Of a stretch of 64,000 nucleotides of DNA, positions 11,261-24,400 are shown piece by piece; positions within the stretch are counted from its first letter, which is position 1, and each line of letters opens with the position of its first letter. The stretch comes from Alviniconcha marisindica. Its lineage: Eukaryota > Mollusca > Gastropoda > Provannidae. The stretch covers positions 339,501 through 403,500 of the forward strand of contig JABMCL010000460.1 of NCBI GenBank assembly GCA_018857735.1, in the 5' to 3' direction. Position numbers and translations under genes: made by a program. Below the pieces are notes generated by a model. That model was not told where the DNA came from and ran no database searches. It saw only the letters and a list, made by a program, of their open reading frames with translations.

Positions 11261-11898
11261 CATGACTCAGCATCAATGGATGATTTAAAAAAACAAACAT
11301 GTTGTTGACCATTTTATCAGATTCAGGCTAGGGGTGAAATGTAGCATTCACATCAGTCAGTGGAATTCATTTGCACTGATGATAATTCACAGTATGAAAA
11401 TACTTCGTGTCAGCAGTTGCTTTTGTCTGTACACAATAGTATTTGAGTTCTGTTGAAAGGAAACAAGAATTAAAAATGGAGAAGAAAACAAATATCTGGC
11501 TTTTTTTTTTTAGTTGAGTTTTTTAATGTCCCGTCAACCCAGGAACTGTTTGCTCTTCCTCCATGTTATGTTTGTGCTTGCTTTTTCTAAGTGGTGGACT
11601 TGAAATGCTCAGTTAATGCTTCAAGTCTTGCAGAGGATGGGGAGAAGAGAAGAAATGTGCAAGTGGAAGGAGAAAAAAAGGGGTAGGGGTGGGGTGGGTT
11701 GCAGTTGGATTGGATTTAGTGAACTGATTTATCTTCCACAAGAATTTAGAGATGACAGTCATAAGGATGCTAACCGCAAAACACTTCAGTGCTTGCTCAA
11801 CATTTACCAGTGCTAATGTAACCCCTTTTGTATTTCCTCTTTTCCTTATCATCTGGGAGAGACCTTGTTTTGCTGCTATCTGACATTGCTATTACTGA

Positions 11899-12145
11899 AG
11901 GTGGAAAAAAGATGTCAGTGGCAAACCACTCAGCCGTAGTTGGTGGAAAAAAGATGTCAGTGGCAAACCACTCAGCCGTAGTTGGTGGAAAAAAGACGTC
12001 AGTGGCAAACCACTCAGCCGTAGTTGGTGGAAAAAAGATGTCAGTGGCAAACCACTCAGCCGTAGTTGGTGGAAAAAAGACGTCAGTGGCAAACCACTCA
12101 GCTGTAGTTGAAGATGGAAAAAAGACTGTGGCACACCATTCGGCT
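11899..12145. repeat. 42-bp minisatellite with internal hairpin, about 5.5 units
   Basis: The unit is ggtggaaaaaagatgtcagt then ggcaaaccactcagccgtag tt. Each unit contains the small inverted repeat agtgg-caaa-ccact. 42 is divisible by 3, so both strands look open. Confidence 0.9.
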
Positions 12146-14467
12146 GTAGTTGTACATTTTGTGATGCATGTCCCCCCCCCCCCCCCCACAGGCATCAGAA
12201 AAGCAGAAAAGCAAAAAGAAGAGATCGATCTGTGTAAAAATTGGTTTTAGGCTGGCTGGCTGGCTGTACAAAAACTTCAACATCGTGATTTTTTGATTTT
12301 TTGAACACTGTAATTTGTAAATGTCATCAGTACCAAACTTTGCCCGAAGGGTATATTAAACTTGCCTGGTCGTGCCACTTTCAGTGACTTTGACCTGAAT
12401 GGCCACAGCAGCATTGGTTTATTAAACACTTGAAACTGAAAGTTGCCTTGCTCAGTACGTTTCTGTTTAACTTCAAACCTGTATGTTTGTTAAATGCATG
12501 GATTAAGGAGCATATAGTGCATTTTTAGACCATGATGGTCAGTGACAGAGATAATGGACCTGTTTCCTGACAGCAGATGCCTAAAGGCTGGCCTTTTTCC
12601 ACAGACACTGTTTGACAAGGTATTTCACCCTTTAGACATTATAACCATGATAGACCTCTCTGTTTATTTATGCCAGGTTTGATGACCGTATTTCAGCATG
12701 GTGGGGCATGGAGAGGTTTAGCAACTGCAGGTGTGTTGTTTGTTTTTTCCAGTAAGTTCTTCTCATATCAAGTTTACATGTGTATGGTTGTGTGCATTAA
12801 CTAATTATGCACTATATGCTTTCATGACTTTGGCATGTATTCAAAAGAGACAGTTGATACAGCCCCCCCCCCCCCCAACTCCGCAAAAACATAAATGCTG
12901 GCTCTTAGAGATTTGTTCAAATGAGTACTTTCAGACTTTGGTCAGATTTCAAGACCACAGTGGCAGCAGAAAGACAAAAGTTGAAGTTAATGGGTTTTTT
13001 GCAAGTTATTCTCTGTGTTAAAAACTTTGTGTTAGGTAACAGTTGCGTTAATTTAAGGAATACTAATTTATCCATTACAGCAAAACAAAAACACTTAATA
13101 TTACCATTTTTTCAGATATATTGTGTAAGAGATGTTTTTGAAACTCTGCATGATAACCTCTGCCAAGCTTTACACATTCTAGTTTTGGTGACCTTGAAGC
13201 ATTTCTAAGGTCAAAGGAGAGTTTGAAGTTTTAATGTAAGTTATTTGGGTGTTTGCTTCTTTCTTTTTTTTTCTGCTGTTGATGCTTAATAAGGATACTG
13301 ATAGTGGGGTGTTTTTTGTGTGTGCATTTTTTTATATTTTTTTTTTAATCCAGCAAAATTGTGATAATTTTTGGAAGTTGTGACTCGTTTAGTAACCTAG
13401 ATGAAAGTCTTTAATGTACTCTTAGTCCAGAGACGCAAAAATGTTAAGTTTTCAGTGTTTTCCAGCTTGTGTGCAGCTAGGCTGGGTCTTGTTATTGTGG
13501 CCTTTTCTTCTTTTGTGTTCCAACATTTGGTGTGGTGTTTGTGGGGTGGGGTTGTTGTTGTTTTTTTTTGGGGGGGAGGACATGTAGAGACAATGGTCAT
13601 TCAGCTGGAACTCTTTCAGTGCAGTTTTGTTTTAGTTTTAGAAATAGAGATGACTGGTTAGCCTATGGGTATTGGGTGTATGTTGAGAACACGTTCCTTT
13701 GAGTTACAGGTAGTGAAGTGTCAAGGAACTGATTGAACATGGGAAATTGGTTTTTGTCTTCTTAATATGTCTTCTTCCTTAATACAAGTGTCCTTTATTT
13801 TTTATGCAGTATGAGACAGAAGCAGGCACTGAAAAATGTTCAGTGACTTTGGTCATAATTGTCAGAAGATAATTAATGTTATTAACAAAGCTGTAACAAT
13901 AAGCAAAATGTATAATTTTGTGTCATTATCAGTGTTAATGGATTTTTATCAGTGCACGGAGCCCCAAGCAATGATTGTAGCATGCATTATGGACATCAGA
14001 CAGACTGAGAGAAAAAAGAAAAAAAGAAAAAAAAGGCCTCTCCGATTCTGAAATCAGTTTTGTTGTGTTCTGTGAATTTTTCTAAACTCTAGTGGCTCTC
14101 TTGTGTGTTTCGTTTTATCTCGGAGAGGGATGGGATGGTTTCAACATTAAAGGTATTCTGTGAGCCCATTTCCATTTGTACATGGTACCTTTGCTGTCAT
14201 TTTGTTTTGGTACTTGTTACCAGGTAATGTTGACCTCCACAAACATTGAAGATGAACATTAAATTATTATGGTGATTAAGTTTCTGGTTCATTTTCTCTC
14301 TGCAAAGTCAATCACAGTAGGTATGACTTTTTTGTAATATGTGTTATGTTGTTGCTGAAACTATTGAGAATGTGAGAAATTTGTTGCAGATGTGACATGT
14401 ATTTTAATGACGATATTCTTAAAAGAAGATGAATATCAAGTTGTTGTCAATGCCTAACTGAAATAGA

Positions 14468-14473
14468 AATAAA
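14468..14473 (+). promoter_or_regulatory. Candidate distal poly(A) signal AATAAA for USP47
   Basis: AATAAA within aaataaagctaaataatc, followed within about 35 bases by T-rich sequence. It would give a 3' UTR of about 4.7 kb. It could be the distal end of the USP47 transcript. Confidence 0.35.
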
Positions 14474-14595
14474 GCTAAATAATCATTTTGTTTCTTCATA
14501 CTCTTTCTTTTTTTAAGTCAAAGGCCCTGTCTTCCCCCCCCCCTCCCCCCCCCCCCCCTCCCCCCCCCCCCCCCCCCGATATAATCTGTGTAGTT

Positions 14596-14625
14596 TGACA
14601 GGACATTAAAATCAAAGAACTAATA
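14596..14625 (+). repeat. Solo tail of a dispersed repeat (gacaggacattaaaatc)
   Basis: The sequence gtttgacaggacattaaaat matches the 3' end of the large dispersed repeat ending at 42078 and its inverted copy at 25137, here without a body. Confidence 0.5.
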
Positions 14626-14879
14626 CCACCCTCCCCCTTCTTTTTTCTTTTCTGTTTTGTTTGTTCAAAAATGTTATTGAAATGCCACTTTTGGGGGACA
14701 GATCAACATGAAACATAATGTGCTCTCACTGCTTTTGTTAACCACTCCCACAAAAACAGTTGTTAGAAATATGCAAAGGTATAAACACAATTGAGTAAAC
14801 TATGTATTGGAGAGTATGTGCTCAAAAAACAAGAACTTACAGTCAAAATAGATCCATTTAAAAGAAAACCTAACCAACA

Positions 14880-15440
14880 TGTTGACAGGAGGGAAACTAT
14901 CAACTGTAACTTGATCTTTGCTAACATGTTGACATCGTCACATGAGAGAGAATATCAACTGTAACTTGATCTTTGCTAACATGTTGACATAGTCACATGA
15001 GAGAGAATATTAACTGTAACTGTAACTTGATCTTTTCACCTAACCAACATGTTGACAGGAGAGAGAATATCAACTGTAACTTGATCTTTGCACCTAACCA
15101 ACATGTTGACAGGAGAGAGAATATTAACTGTAACTTGATCTTTGCACCTAACCAACATGTTGACAGGAGAGAGAACATCAACTGTATCTTGATCATTGCT
15201 AACATGCTGACAGGAGAGAATATCAACTGTAACTTGATCTTTGCTAACATGCTGACAGGAGAGAGAATATCAACTGTAACTTGGTCTTTGCTGCACCTGA
15301 TTAACATGTTGACAGGAGAGAGAATTTCAACTGTAACTTGATCTTTGCACCTAACCAGCATGTTTAATTGTTAACAGGAGAGAAAATATCAACTGGAACT
15401 TGATCTTTGCTGCACCAAACCAACATGTTGACAGGTAAAT
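14880..15440. repeat. About 45-55-bp minisatellite, about 11 units
   Basis: Units contain aacatgttgacaggagagag, aatatcaactgtaacttgat and ctttgc, with length variation from a facultative acctaacc block. No coding frame survives outside the repeat. Confidence 0.85.
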
Positions 15441-16476
15441 GCTATGCCCGTTGACATGATGTCCAGCAAGCAGGTGGCGACACCCACATGTTTGGAAGAT
15501 TTGCTGGATGGCATTTTGGACTCAGAGTTAATTGCCCTGCCAGCTGGGATTATATCCAGAGCCATTTGGCAAGGAGTTGTATACCTAACCCCAAACCGAA
15601 CTGTGCAAGATCAATCCCAAAGGAAGTAAGTTTCTTCCGTCGTGTCATTCCAACAGAAGAAAAGACTGTTGTGTCCTAACTACACTGGCTAGTCGTACAT
15701 TACTCTTCCCAGTTAAAAAGAGAGCCACCACCCTGTTGTGTTCCATGCAACAAGTCACTTTCTTTGGAACATGGTTGTTGTACTACTCAGATTTAACTGA
15801 TGTTAGAAATTCTTTGATTCTGATTTTTGGAGGCTGCTGTTCAGAGATATTTCTGTGGACTCCATCTTCTACTCCACTGTCCCCTCCACACACACTCCAC
15901 ACTGCAACACACACAAGTGCATCACACACCCTGCAACACACATAAATGCGTCACACACCTTGCAACACACAGACGTTTTGTTTTAAAGAGATGTTTCAGA
16001 CTTGATTCAGTGTGTACTTTGCAAATCTGTTCAAAAAAAAATGATACAAGGCCAAAAGTGACTCCAGATCATGGCAACCATTTTCTCAACAGTTGAGAGA
16101 AAGAGAAAGAAAGTAGCATGAATGAGAGAGAGAGAAAGAAAGAAAAAGTGGCATGAATGAGAGAGAGAGAAAGAAAGAGACGAAAAAAAGTAGCATGAAT
16201 GGTGAGGGTGAAAAGCATTTGCACTCTACAAGTAACCTTATCATCAAGCTCCCTTTGTGCCACTCGACTCTAGTGAGATTTTGTTGCTGTTGGTCACATG
16301 ATGCAAGCCGCAACTGATGGACTGCAGAGATGTCTGTTGCCTTCATTTCCCTTTGTAAGGTTTACTTTTAGCAGCCGTAATTTATGTGTGATGGGGCAAG
16401 ATCAACCACCCAAAGCTTGCGTGCAGCCGCCTGAATGACAGAGGACACTTCACACACCCCTCTCTCTAGGTATACA

Positions 16477-16508
<32 letters not shown>

Positions 16509-17559
16509 TATACAGGCACACATACACATGTATCCATGTGTTACAGCATATGGATGAAAACGCCAGCTGCTCACACAAAACATCACCTGAACCAGGCCAG
16601 GTTTTAGCACAGCAAAAAAAGCAACACCGTTTCTATCACCACCAGTTATGATTATTCAATGATGGTTACAGTTCATATGCAATAAATATGATCAGGAGTA
16701 GTTTACACATCATCATAATTTCATGTGTATTATATCCACTTTATGTACACATTTAGTTTGCATGCACCAGACTGACACCCAAAGAATGGCAAGATAATGT
16801 ATAACTGTACAAGTAATGGAACTTCAACTTTGAATTTACCACAGTATATGATAAATTCAAGGGTGAAGTTACTTAAGATATATACATGTATTCAGGTACA
16901 TATACAGTGTGTGTGTGTGTGTACACATGCATATGTGTGCATGTTGGGGGGGGGGGGGGGATGAGGGACAGGGTGAGCTATGTAATACATTTTAAATTAG
17001 GTTGTATACTGTAAGGTTTGCTGTACCACACTTTGAGCCACGCACATGTATCATAAAGGGATTCAGAGCATTAGAAATGCTTTTATTATCATTTACTGGC
17101 ACCAGCCCAATTCAGCACACTGGAACCCCACATGAAAACCCCCACTAATGAGACACCACGTGTGTGTCTTTTTATAACACTTTATCTAAAATCTTTTTTA
17201 CCCCCCCATTTCTGAGGCCTCCACCACCATGTAAAATCCACCACAAGCACTAAGTTGCTTGTTTTTAACCACACACATTAACTCTTTTTTTCTTTTCTTT
17301 TTATCTCACTCTCAGTAACGTCTCTGAACAGACCCCCCCCCCCCCCCCCAAAAGTGGGTACAGCCCTCACCCCTGAGCACAGCAGCTGGAAGAGTCCAAT
17401 GCATGGATAGATGAGAACAGCATAGATGAGGCCATAACGAAGGACCATTTCTCTTCTAAGACCACTTTTGCTGGATTTTTAGTGTGGTCCTAACACAGGA
17501 GTTCCATTGTGGCAGTCAACATAGTGTTGACAGTTTTGCTCCAGTATAAGGTTACCAAT

Positions 17560-18700
17560 AATCAGTGTATGCTTGTGAACACAAAACCAGTAATGTAAGT
17601 GTCATTCAGCATTCACTTTGGACTTGCGAACCCAAAGTCACACGCAGTTGTCAATAGTCAGTGTAAGCTTGTGTATACAAACCCAATGATGTAAGTGTCA
17701 TTCAGTGTTCAGTTTGGTCTTGTGACACAAACATGGTGATATAGTTACAAGTCAACAAGAGGAGTCGATGTTCATTCAGTGTGGGCTTTAGACCACAAAC
17801 ACAATAGTATAGCTTACATAAGCTTGTCAAGAGCCATTCAGTGTAAACTCATGAACACAAAACCAATGATGCATGTGGAAGTCATTGTTCAATTTGGACA
17901 AGCTGTGAACACAACCCCACTGAAAGAGTTATAAGGTAGGGAGTGTTCATTGGGTGTGGACTTATAGTGCTTTAGCAGCACATCAAACATGAGGCTCTTC
18001 ATAATCACCCAGTGTAAACTTCCGAACACAAACCCAATGATAATGCGTGGAAGTCGGCGTCAAGTGTGGACATGAGACCGCAAAGACAGTGACACAGTAG
18101 TTACACAGGGTTGTCAATCACCACTCTGTGTAGATTTCTGAACACAAACTTCATGACGATGTGTGGAAGCCAGTGTCCATTCAATGCAGGCATGAGACCA
18201 CGAAGACAGTGATACAGTTAAGTGAGGTTGTTAACAATCACCGCGTAAATTTCTGAACACAGACTCAAGGACAATGTGTGAAAGTCAGTGTCCATTTAAT
18301 GTGGGCATGAGACCACGAAGACGGTGATACAGTTAAGTGAGGTTGTTAACAATCACCGCGTAAATTTCTGAACACAGACTCAAGGACAATGTGTGAAAGT
18401 CAGTGTCCATTCAGTGTTGACATGAGACCACAAAGACAGTGAAATAGTTACACGAGGTTGTCAATAACCACTCTGTAAACATCTGAACACAAGCCCAAGG
18501 GCAGAATGTGAGAGTTCATTCAGTGTAGACATGAGACCACACACATAGTGATACAGTTACGTGAGGTTGTCAGTCATCTCAGTGTAAATGTCTGAACACA
18601 AACCCACTGACAATGTGTGGAAGTTGGTGTTCATTCAGTGTGGACATGTCAGCACAAACACAATGATATAGTGTCACACTCTGAGCTATTGATATATTTA
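17560..18700. repeat. About 115-125-bp degenerate satellite, about 9-10 units
   Basis: Units carry tctgaacacaaaccca, aatgtgtggaagtcagtgt, cattcagtgtggacatgaga and agtgatacagttacgtgagg. Divergence is higher than in the shorter arrays; 18180-18420 contains two nearly identical units. Confidence 0.8.
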
Positions 18701-18714
18701 AAAACAAAACAAAG

Positions 18715-18950
18715 GCAGAACAGATTTGAGCTCAACTTGTGTATCTGAGTTGAGCACAACTTGAATACAGCAAAACCCTTAAAAAACTAAAACAAAGGCA
18801 GAACAGATTTGAGCTCAACTTGTGTATCTGAGTTGAGCGCAACTTGAATACGGCATAACCCTTTAAAAAAAAAAAAAGGCATAACAGATTTGAGCTCAAC
18901 TTGTGTATCTGAGTCGAGCACAACTTGAATACAGCAAAACCCTTCTTCTA
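18715..18950. repeat. About 82-bp tandem repeat, 3 units, with hairpin
   Basis: cagatttgagctcaacttgt starts units at about 18721, 18804 and 18885. Each unit contains the inverted pair gctcaact ... agttgagc around tgtgtatctg. Confidence 0.85.
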
Positions 18951-20884
18951 AGACCACCGAATAAATCTTGACGAGGGGTCATGGGTTCATTTACAGGGAG
19001 ATATGAAGGGAGTTTCTGAAAAAGTGGTCTTAAAAAGCGGGGTTGTGGGTTCATTTACACAGAGATATGAAGGGAGCGTTTCTGAAAAAGAACAAAAAGA
19101 GGAGTCTCCCAATCTCATCATTGTGGTCTTTGATCGAGAGTTCTACCATGTCACTGAGATCATTCTTGATGGCGTAACAGAAATAAAAATGACAGTAAGC
19201 CAGCAGGCAGGTCACAACAGCATACATGCATAACTGTATAGTGTATTGCAGCACTTTTGCATAAATGGACATGGAGACAAAATCCCTGAGATGGTTAATA
19301 GTCATGCATGGCATGCAGAGCTGCAGCAGCAACAGTTGCTTATATTTTTTGATTCACGCTGATTTTAGGTCAAAGAGTAGAAAAACAAGGAGAAAAAAAC
19401 CCAGAAAAACAAGAAGAAAAAACAAGCAAGTCATAAATTGCAGAGGCGTTATATTTAGATGTAGAAGACCTTAAACAGAGTAAATCTGATGGGGGGTGGG
19501 GGTGAGGGGGGGGGGATTAAAAAAAAGAGTCCTACTCCCTTCATAAAGAGCCTACTGGGTGCATCAGCTGAATGTTGGCAAGAATAGTAATACCCGTGAC
19601 CAATGAACACACCTGTACCACAACAGAAATAAAGCTAAGTGGGCCAGTGCTCAGCTGATCCGCAGGGATCCTAACATTGTAACAGCTTCAACCATTATCC
19701 TTCGGACAGTTGTAACAGCTTCAACCATTACCCTTCTAACACTGTAACAACTTCAATGAAGTAAACATTCTGAACTGTGGCTGTATAGTATTTGCATGTT
19801 CCAGTACCCATGCAGTGTTGTCATTTCTCTAACGATGCATCAGTCTAAGTGTAGTAAATGGCACTTTGTGAGACAGTGTTTCAATCATGGTGAAAGAGGG
19901 ACTGTAGATAAAACTAAGACTGTGTGATATGAGCACTGAATACATGGCAGAGTCCCCCCCCCCCCCCCCCCCCACCCACCAAAGAAATATTGTTTTACAT
20001 TGGCATGGCACAGTCCTGTCACCCACAAACCAGACTATGTCACACACACACACACACACAACAATCAACAACTCCTCCACTTCACGCAGTGACAGCAAAG
20101 AAGAAGAAAAGAGCTAATGTTTTTTGTGGAGAAGAACAAAAGAGCAAACGTTTTTGTGGCTTCTCCAACACTTCTCGCAGAGATTATGCCATTTTGAAGC
20201 ATTGGCTAGAATATTGCACCTCTGAGACAAAATCTCAGCATCAAATATCAACAGTAGTCCTATGCAGACAATCACATATTTCCCCCCCCCCCCCCCCCCC
20301 CCCCATTCTATGAGATCAAGCCTTTAGCCCACCTGATGTGGTGGACACTCGGCACAGTTTCTTCAACCTCTGCAACTACTTTCAACAGTCCATGGTTCCG
20401 CTGTCTCCCTGTTTCAAAACATAACTGGGACCACTGAGCTACAGTTCCGACCATACTTAAACGGGAACCAAGGCAAGGAAGCACAGTGGGCCGCATCGAC
20501 AAGAATGGAATAAAAAACATACACACAGCAACGTTTCACTTGATTTCGCACCCAATTTGGCCAAACAACTGACGTCTGAACACCATGAAAACACCGCTGT
20601 GAGTCCTGCTGCTTTGTGAGCCAGCAGGCTGCACCACTCACATCAGGAAGAAGGCTGAAATGTGCGGCAAAAGTACGAAATACACCACAAGCCAACCTTT
20701 TTTTTGCTCCTCACCAGTACAGAGCAAATCAACATGGCTGTGCCCTGAGGAACTCAAATTTGAAGCAACAGAATATTTTTTGGTATAAATGTCAACAGAA
20801 CAAATAACTGAAGCCTGCCAGTGGAGATATTTGCACTTTTTAAAAAACATTTTCAGGCCAATTTTCGTAGTTGTTTTGGATCCC

Positions 20885-21235
20885 CTTTAACCCTATCACT
20901 CCAAAACACAAGGCAGTGACTCCACAGCCTACACCTGTTATGGCTATATATGCCCAGACTAACAAATCAAATGGATAGCAGCCTTTACCTCTTTAGGTCC
21001 CCTTTAACACTATCACTCCAAAACACAAGGCGGTGATTCCACACCCTACACCTGTTATGGCTATACGCCCAGACTAACAAATCAAATGGGCAACAGCCTT
21101 TTCCTCTTTGGATCCCTTTGAACTCTACCATTCCAAAACACAAGGCAGTGATTCCACAGCCTACACCTGTTATGGCTAAATGCCCGGGCTAACAAGTCAA
21201 ATGGACAACAGCCTATTCCTCAGTTCAGCAAACAA
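20885..21235. repeat. About 116-bp tandem repeat, 3 units, near DEPDC7 3' end
   Basis: Units contain ccaaaacacaaggcagtga, cctacacctgttatggct and agactaacaaatcaaatgg. They lie about 180 bp beyond the DEPDC7 stop on the minus strand, so probably within its 3' UTR. Confidence 0.85.
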
Positions 21236-21410
21236 AACATTGCTGGGAGGTGGGGGGGGGGGGGGTCCCTCCCAGTCACAGACATTGCACAGTTGGGCCG
21301 TGCATTATAACGTCCTGCATTTTTGGTCTGGAGGTTACTCTTCACCTCAGAACTCAACAATGAAGCACCTGCTTGATGCATACTGAAGCGCACAACAGTC
21401 AAACACCTCG

Positions 21411-24400
21411 TCACACCATTCCAGAGAAGTGCTCCTCGTACAGAGTTGGGTAGCACTTCTGAAACTGTTTCAGGCGCTGTTTCTTTTCCTTCAAGGTGGC
21501 CTTTGTGTCATCCAGGAGGTCATTCATCATGGCCACGAGCGCTTCCCGCGTGCAGTCCTTTGACTGGCGAGCATACTCTTCCCTCGACACTCGACTGCAG
21601 TAGGCAGCATCTGAAACACCAGCTAGAATTTGACACGAATGCAAAACCACTGCGTGCTCCACGATTAAACAATGAAACAAAACAGCAGGCAGTATCTGAA
21701 ACCTGATTTAGGAAATAGTGGGCAGTGTCTCAAACATGTCCCGGAAAACAGTGGGCTTACCACAACACTGCTCGCATCATAAAACACACACTAGGAAAAA
21801 GGTGGGCATCCTGCATGCATTAAATTAGACCGACAACCTAAAAAAAGCCCAGTGGGTAGCATCTGCAAAACAAATACAACCCAGAAAATAAGTGATCAAA
21901 AACAAAATACAATGACCTGCAAAAAAACATAAAAGTGAGTAATATCTTTTTCCGCATTCAGGTTTTTATTAAGGTAGTACGCTAGGTTTCTCACAAATTG
22001 CATGTATGTGACCATTCGAAATTCCCAAGCTGCTTAAAAAACGCAGCTACATTCTGTCTTCAAGGGTGGACCTAGTATGTGCTATGATTTCACATGTCCA
22101 AACAGTGGAATGGCTGCCAACACTTGGGATTCTTTAACACGCACACTGATGTCAATGCATGCAACTGCACGCTGGGTCTGTGCACTGAAAATTGACAGAA
22201 GAAAAAAAAAAATCCTTGCTGCACTGGGGAGTCGAACCTGCTTCAGCAGCAAGGTGGCTCCAGCGACTAAGCTACATCCCTGCCCCACACTAAAACAAAT
22301 GTCCACAAAAATGCAATCCAATTAAAATGGCAAAGCGACTCACCGAAGTCTGGCACGTTCTGACCGGTCTTGATCTGGTAGAGCTTCACGGAAACCTTCT
22401 CTCGCAGGCTCCTCGGGACAGTGAACATCTTGGCCATGTTCTGCATCATGAACTGAACCAGGATGGACCCCAGGTTGGGGGCCAGCAGCTTGTGTCGGAA
22501 GACAGCATCAGAGAATGCTCGAAGGACCACCACTTCGTTCGAGTCCTGGGAGAAAAAGAAAAAAATGGTCAAAAGAAACCCCTCACAGCACCACCACCAC
22601 TTCAGTCCTGGAAGGATAGAGGAAATGCTAACTGAGTGCAGATCATGCTTCAGTCCCGGAAGGTAGCCACAGCATCAGCACTTCAGTCCCGGAAGGTAGC
22701 CACAGCATCAGCACTTCAGTCCTGGAAGGTAGCCACAGCATCAGCACTTCAGTCCCGGAAGGTAGCCACAGCATCAGCACTTCAGTCCTGGAAGGACAAA
22801 GGAGCCACAGCATCAGAGCTTCAGTCCTGGAAGGACAGAGGAAATGGCAACAGAGTGCAGACACAGCATCAGCGCTTCAGTACTGGAAGGTCAGAGGAGC
22901 CACGGCATCAGAGCTTCAGTCCTGGAAGGACAGAGGAGCCACGGCATCAGCGCTTCAGTCCTGGAAGGACAGAGGAGCCACGGCATCGGCGCTTCAGTCC
23001 TGGAAGGACAGAGGAGCCACGGCATCAGCGCTTCAGTCCTGGAAGGACAGAGGAGCCACAGCATCAGCACCACACAGTCCTGGAAGGACACAGGAGCCAC
23101 AGCATCAGCACCACACAGTCCTGGAAGGACAGAGGAGCCACAGCATCAGCGCTTCAGTCCTGGAAGGACAGAGGAGCCACAGCATCAGCGCTTCAGTCCT
23201 GGAAGGACAGACAAAATGGCGACAGAGCATATTCAAACTCCACGACAACAAACCCCTTTTCCAACCAAACGACATGTGGTTCCCCCCCCCCCCCCCCCCC
23301 CGTATCTCACATGTTTGAACTCAAGGCATTTGTCAACTGTTTACAAGTTTTTTAAAGCAGTCTTCATGTATATACATGCAGTGCATTTCTATCAGGTACT
23401 GATTGGCTGAAGACCAGCTGTCAGTCAGAGGGTGATGAGAGGTCAGAGGTCAGATGACCTGAACAAAACAACTCACGTTCGGGTCCAGAACCAGGGTCGT
23501 GTCCAGCGACACAGCCATCATGAATTTCAGCAGGCGGTGAACCTCTTCCTTCACAGACAGTGGCAGCAAAACCATGTCCAGCCGCAGCGCCTTCACCGCC
23601 TGCTTGTTCTGCTGCTGCAGGATCAAGTTGAGGATGGCCATGTGAAGGTCAAAGAAGCGTCCCGGGAGGATGGTGTCGTTCATGTGCGAGTAGCTCTTGC
23701 GCAGAATCTCAAAGGCTTGCCGTTTGGTGTTGCTGTCGCTTTGGTGAAACTTGTGCTCTGCCAGTATGGATGCACCTGGTGAGAGAGTTGCCTCGTTACT
23801 GGTTTCTGTAGCCAAGCAGGCTGCCCGATGAGAAAAAGACTCAGGTCACATCTTTAAATAAAATAACCCGAGTCCTCCCCTGCAACCCCACTGCCACTGA
23901 GTAGCAGAAATATGGCTGTAACAAGTAAGAAAATAACATCAACAATTTTAACATCAATGGAACTGGAAACACAAGACTCACTTTTTGGCAATGGCTCATC
24001 TTTTAGCAGACACTCGATTCACACAGTGGCCCACCACCAGGCACAAACTCAACACAGGCAATGGTTCATCTTTTGGCAGACACTCAATACACGCAGTGGC
24101 TACCCTTTAGGCAGAAACTCAACACAGGCAATGGTTCACCTTTTGGCAAATACTCAATGGCTCACCTTTAGGCAGAAACTCAACACAGGCAGTGGCTCAC
24201 CTTTTGGCACAAACTCAACACAGGCAATGGCTCACCTTTCAGCAGACACTCAATGGCGCACCTTTAGGCACAAATTCAACACAGGCAATTGCTCACCTTT
24301 TGGCAGACACTCAGTGGCTCACCTTTTGGCACAAATTCAACACAGGAAATGGCTCACCTTTAGGCACAAACTCCACACAGGCAATGGCTCACCTTTAGGT

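Larger units (their letters stand above)
9742..14530 (+). other. USP47 3' UTR and downstream DNA
   Basis: No further coding exon is visible after the USP47 stop. The region contains two tandem arrays (10795-11260 and 11899-12140), a poly(C) run near 12174-12187, AT-rich unique sequence from 12240 to 14520, and two AATAAA motifs (11220 and 14468). Where the transcript ends cannot be decided from sequence alone. A C-rich tract of about 45 bases at 14536-14578 follows the second signal. Confidence 0.6.
14531..21410. other. Intergenic region between convergent USP47 and DEPDC7
   Basis: It contains tandem arrays (14880-15440, 17560-18700, 18715-18950, 20885-21235), GA/CT microsatellites (16085-16190, 16471-16510), and poly(C)/poly(G) runs (14536-14578, 16945-16960, 17333-17350, 19954-19972, 20282-20304, 21249-21265). 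I see no gene. The minus-strand part nearest 21411 should be DEPDC7 3' UTR; the nearest minus-strand AATAAA I found is at 17092-17097. Confidence 0.6.

Noticed and set aside
15444..15629. 61-codon frame MPVDMMSSKQVATPTCLEDL...
   Set aside because: No recognisable family, no splice context and no neighbouring coding sequence; unique intergenic DNA at the end of a satellite.
22636..23410. 188-239-codon plus-strand frames rich in SWKDRG/SPGRTEE
   Set aside because: Minisatellite within DEPDC7 intron 6 on the opposite strand.
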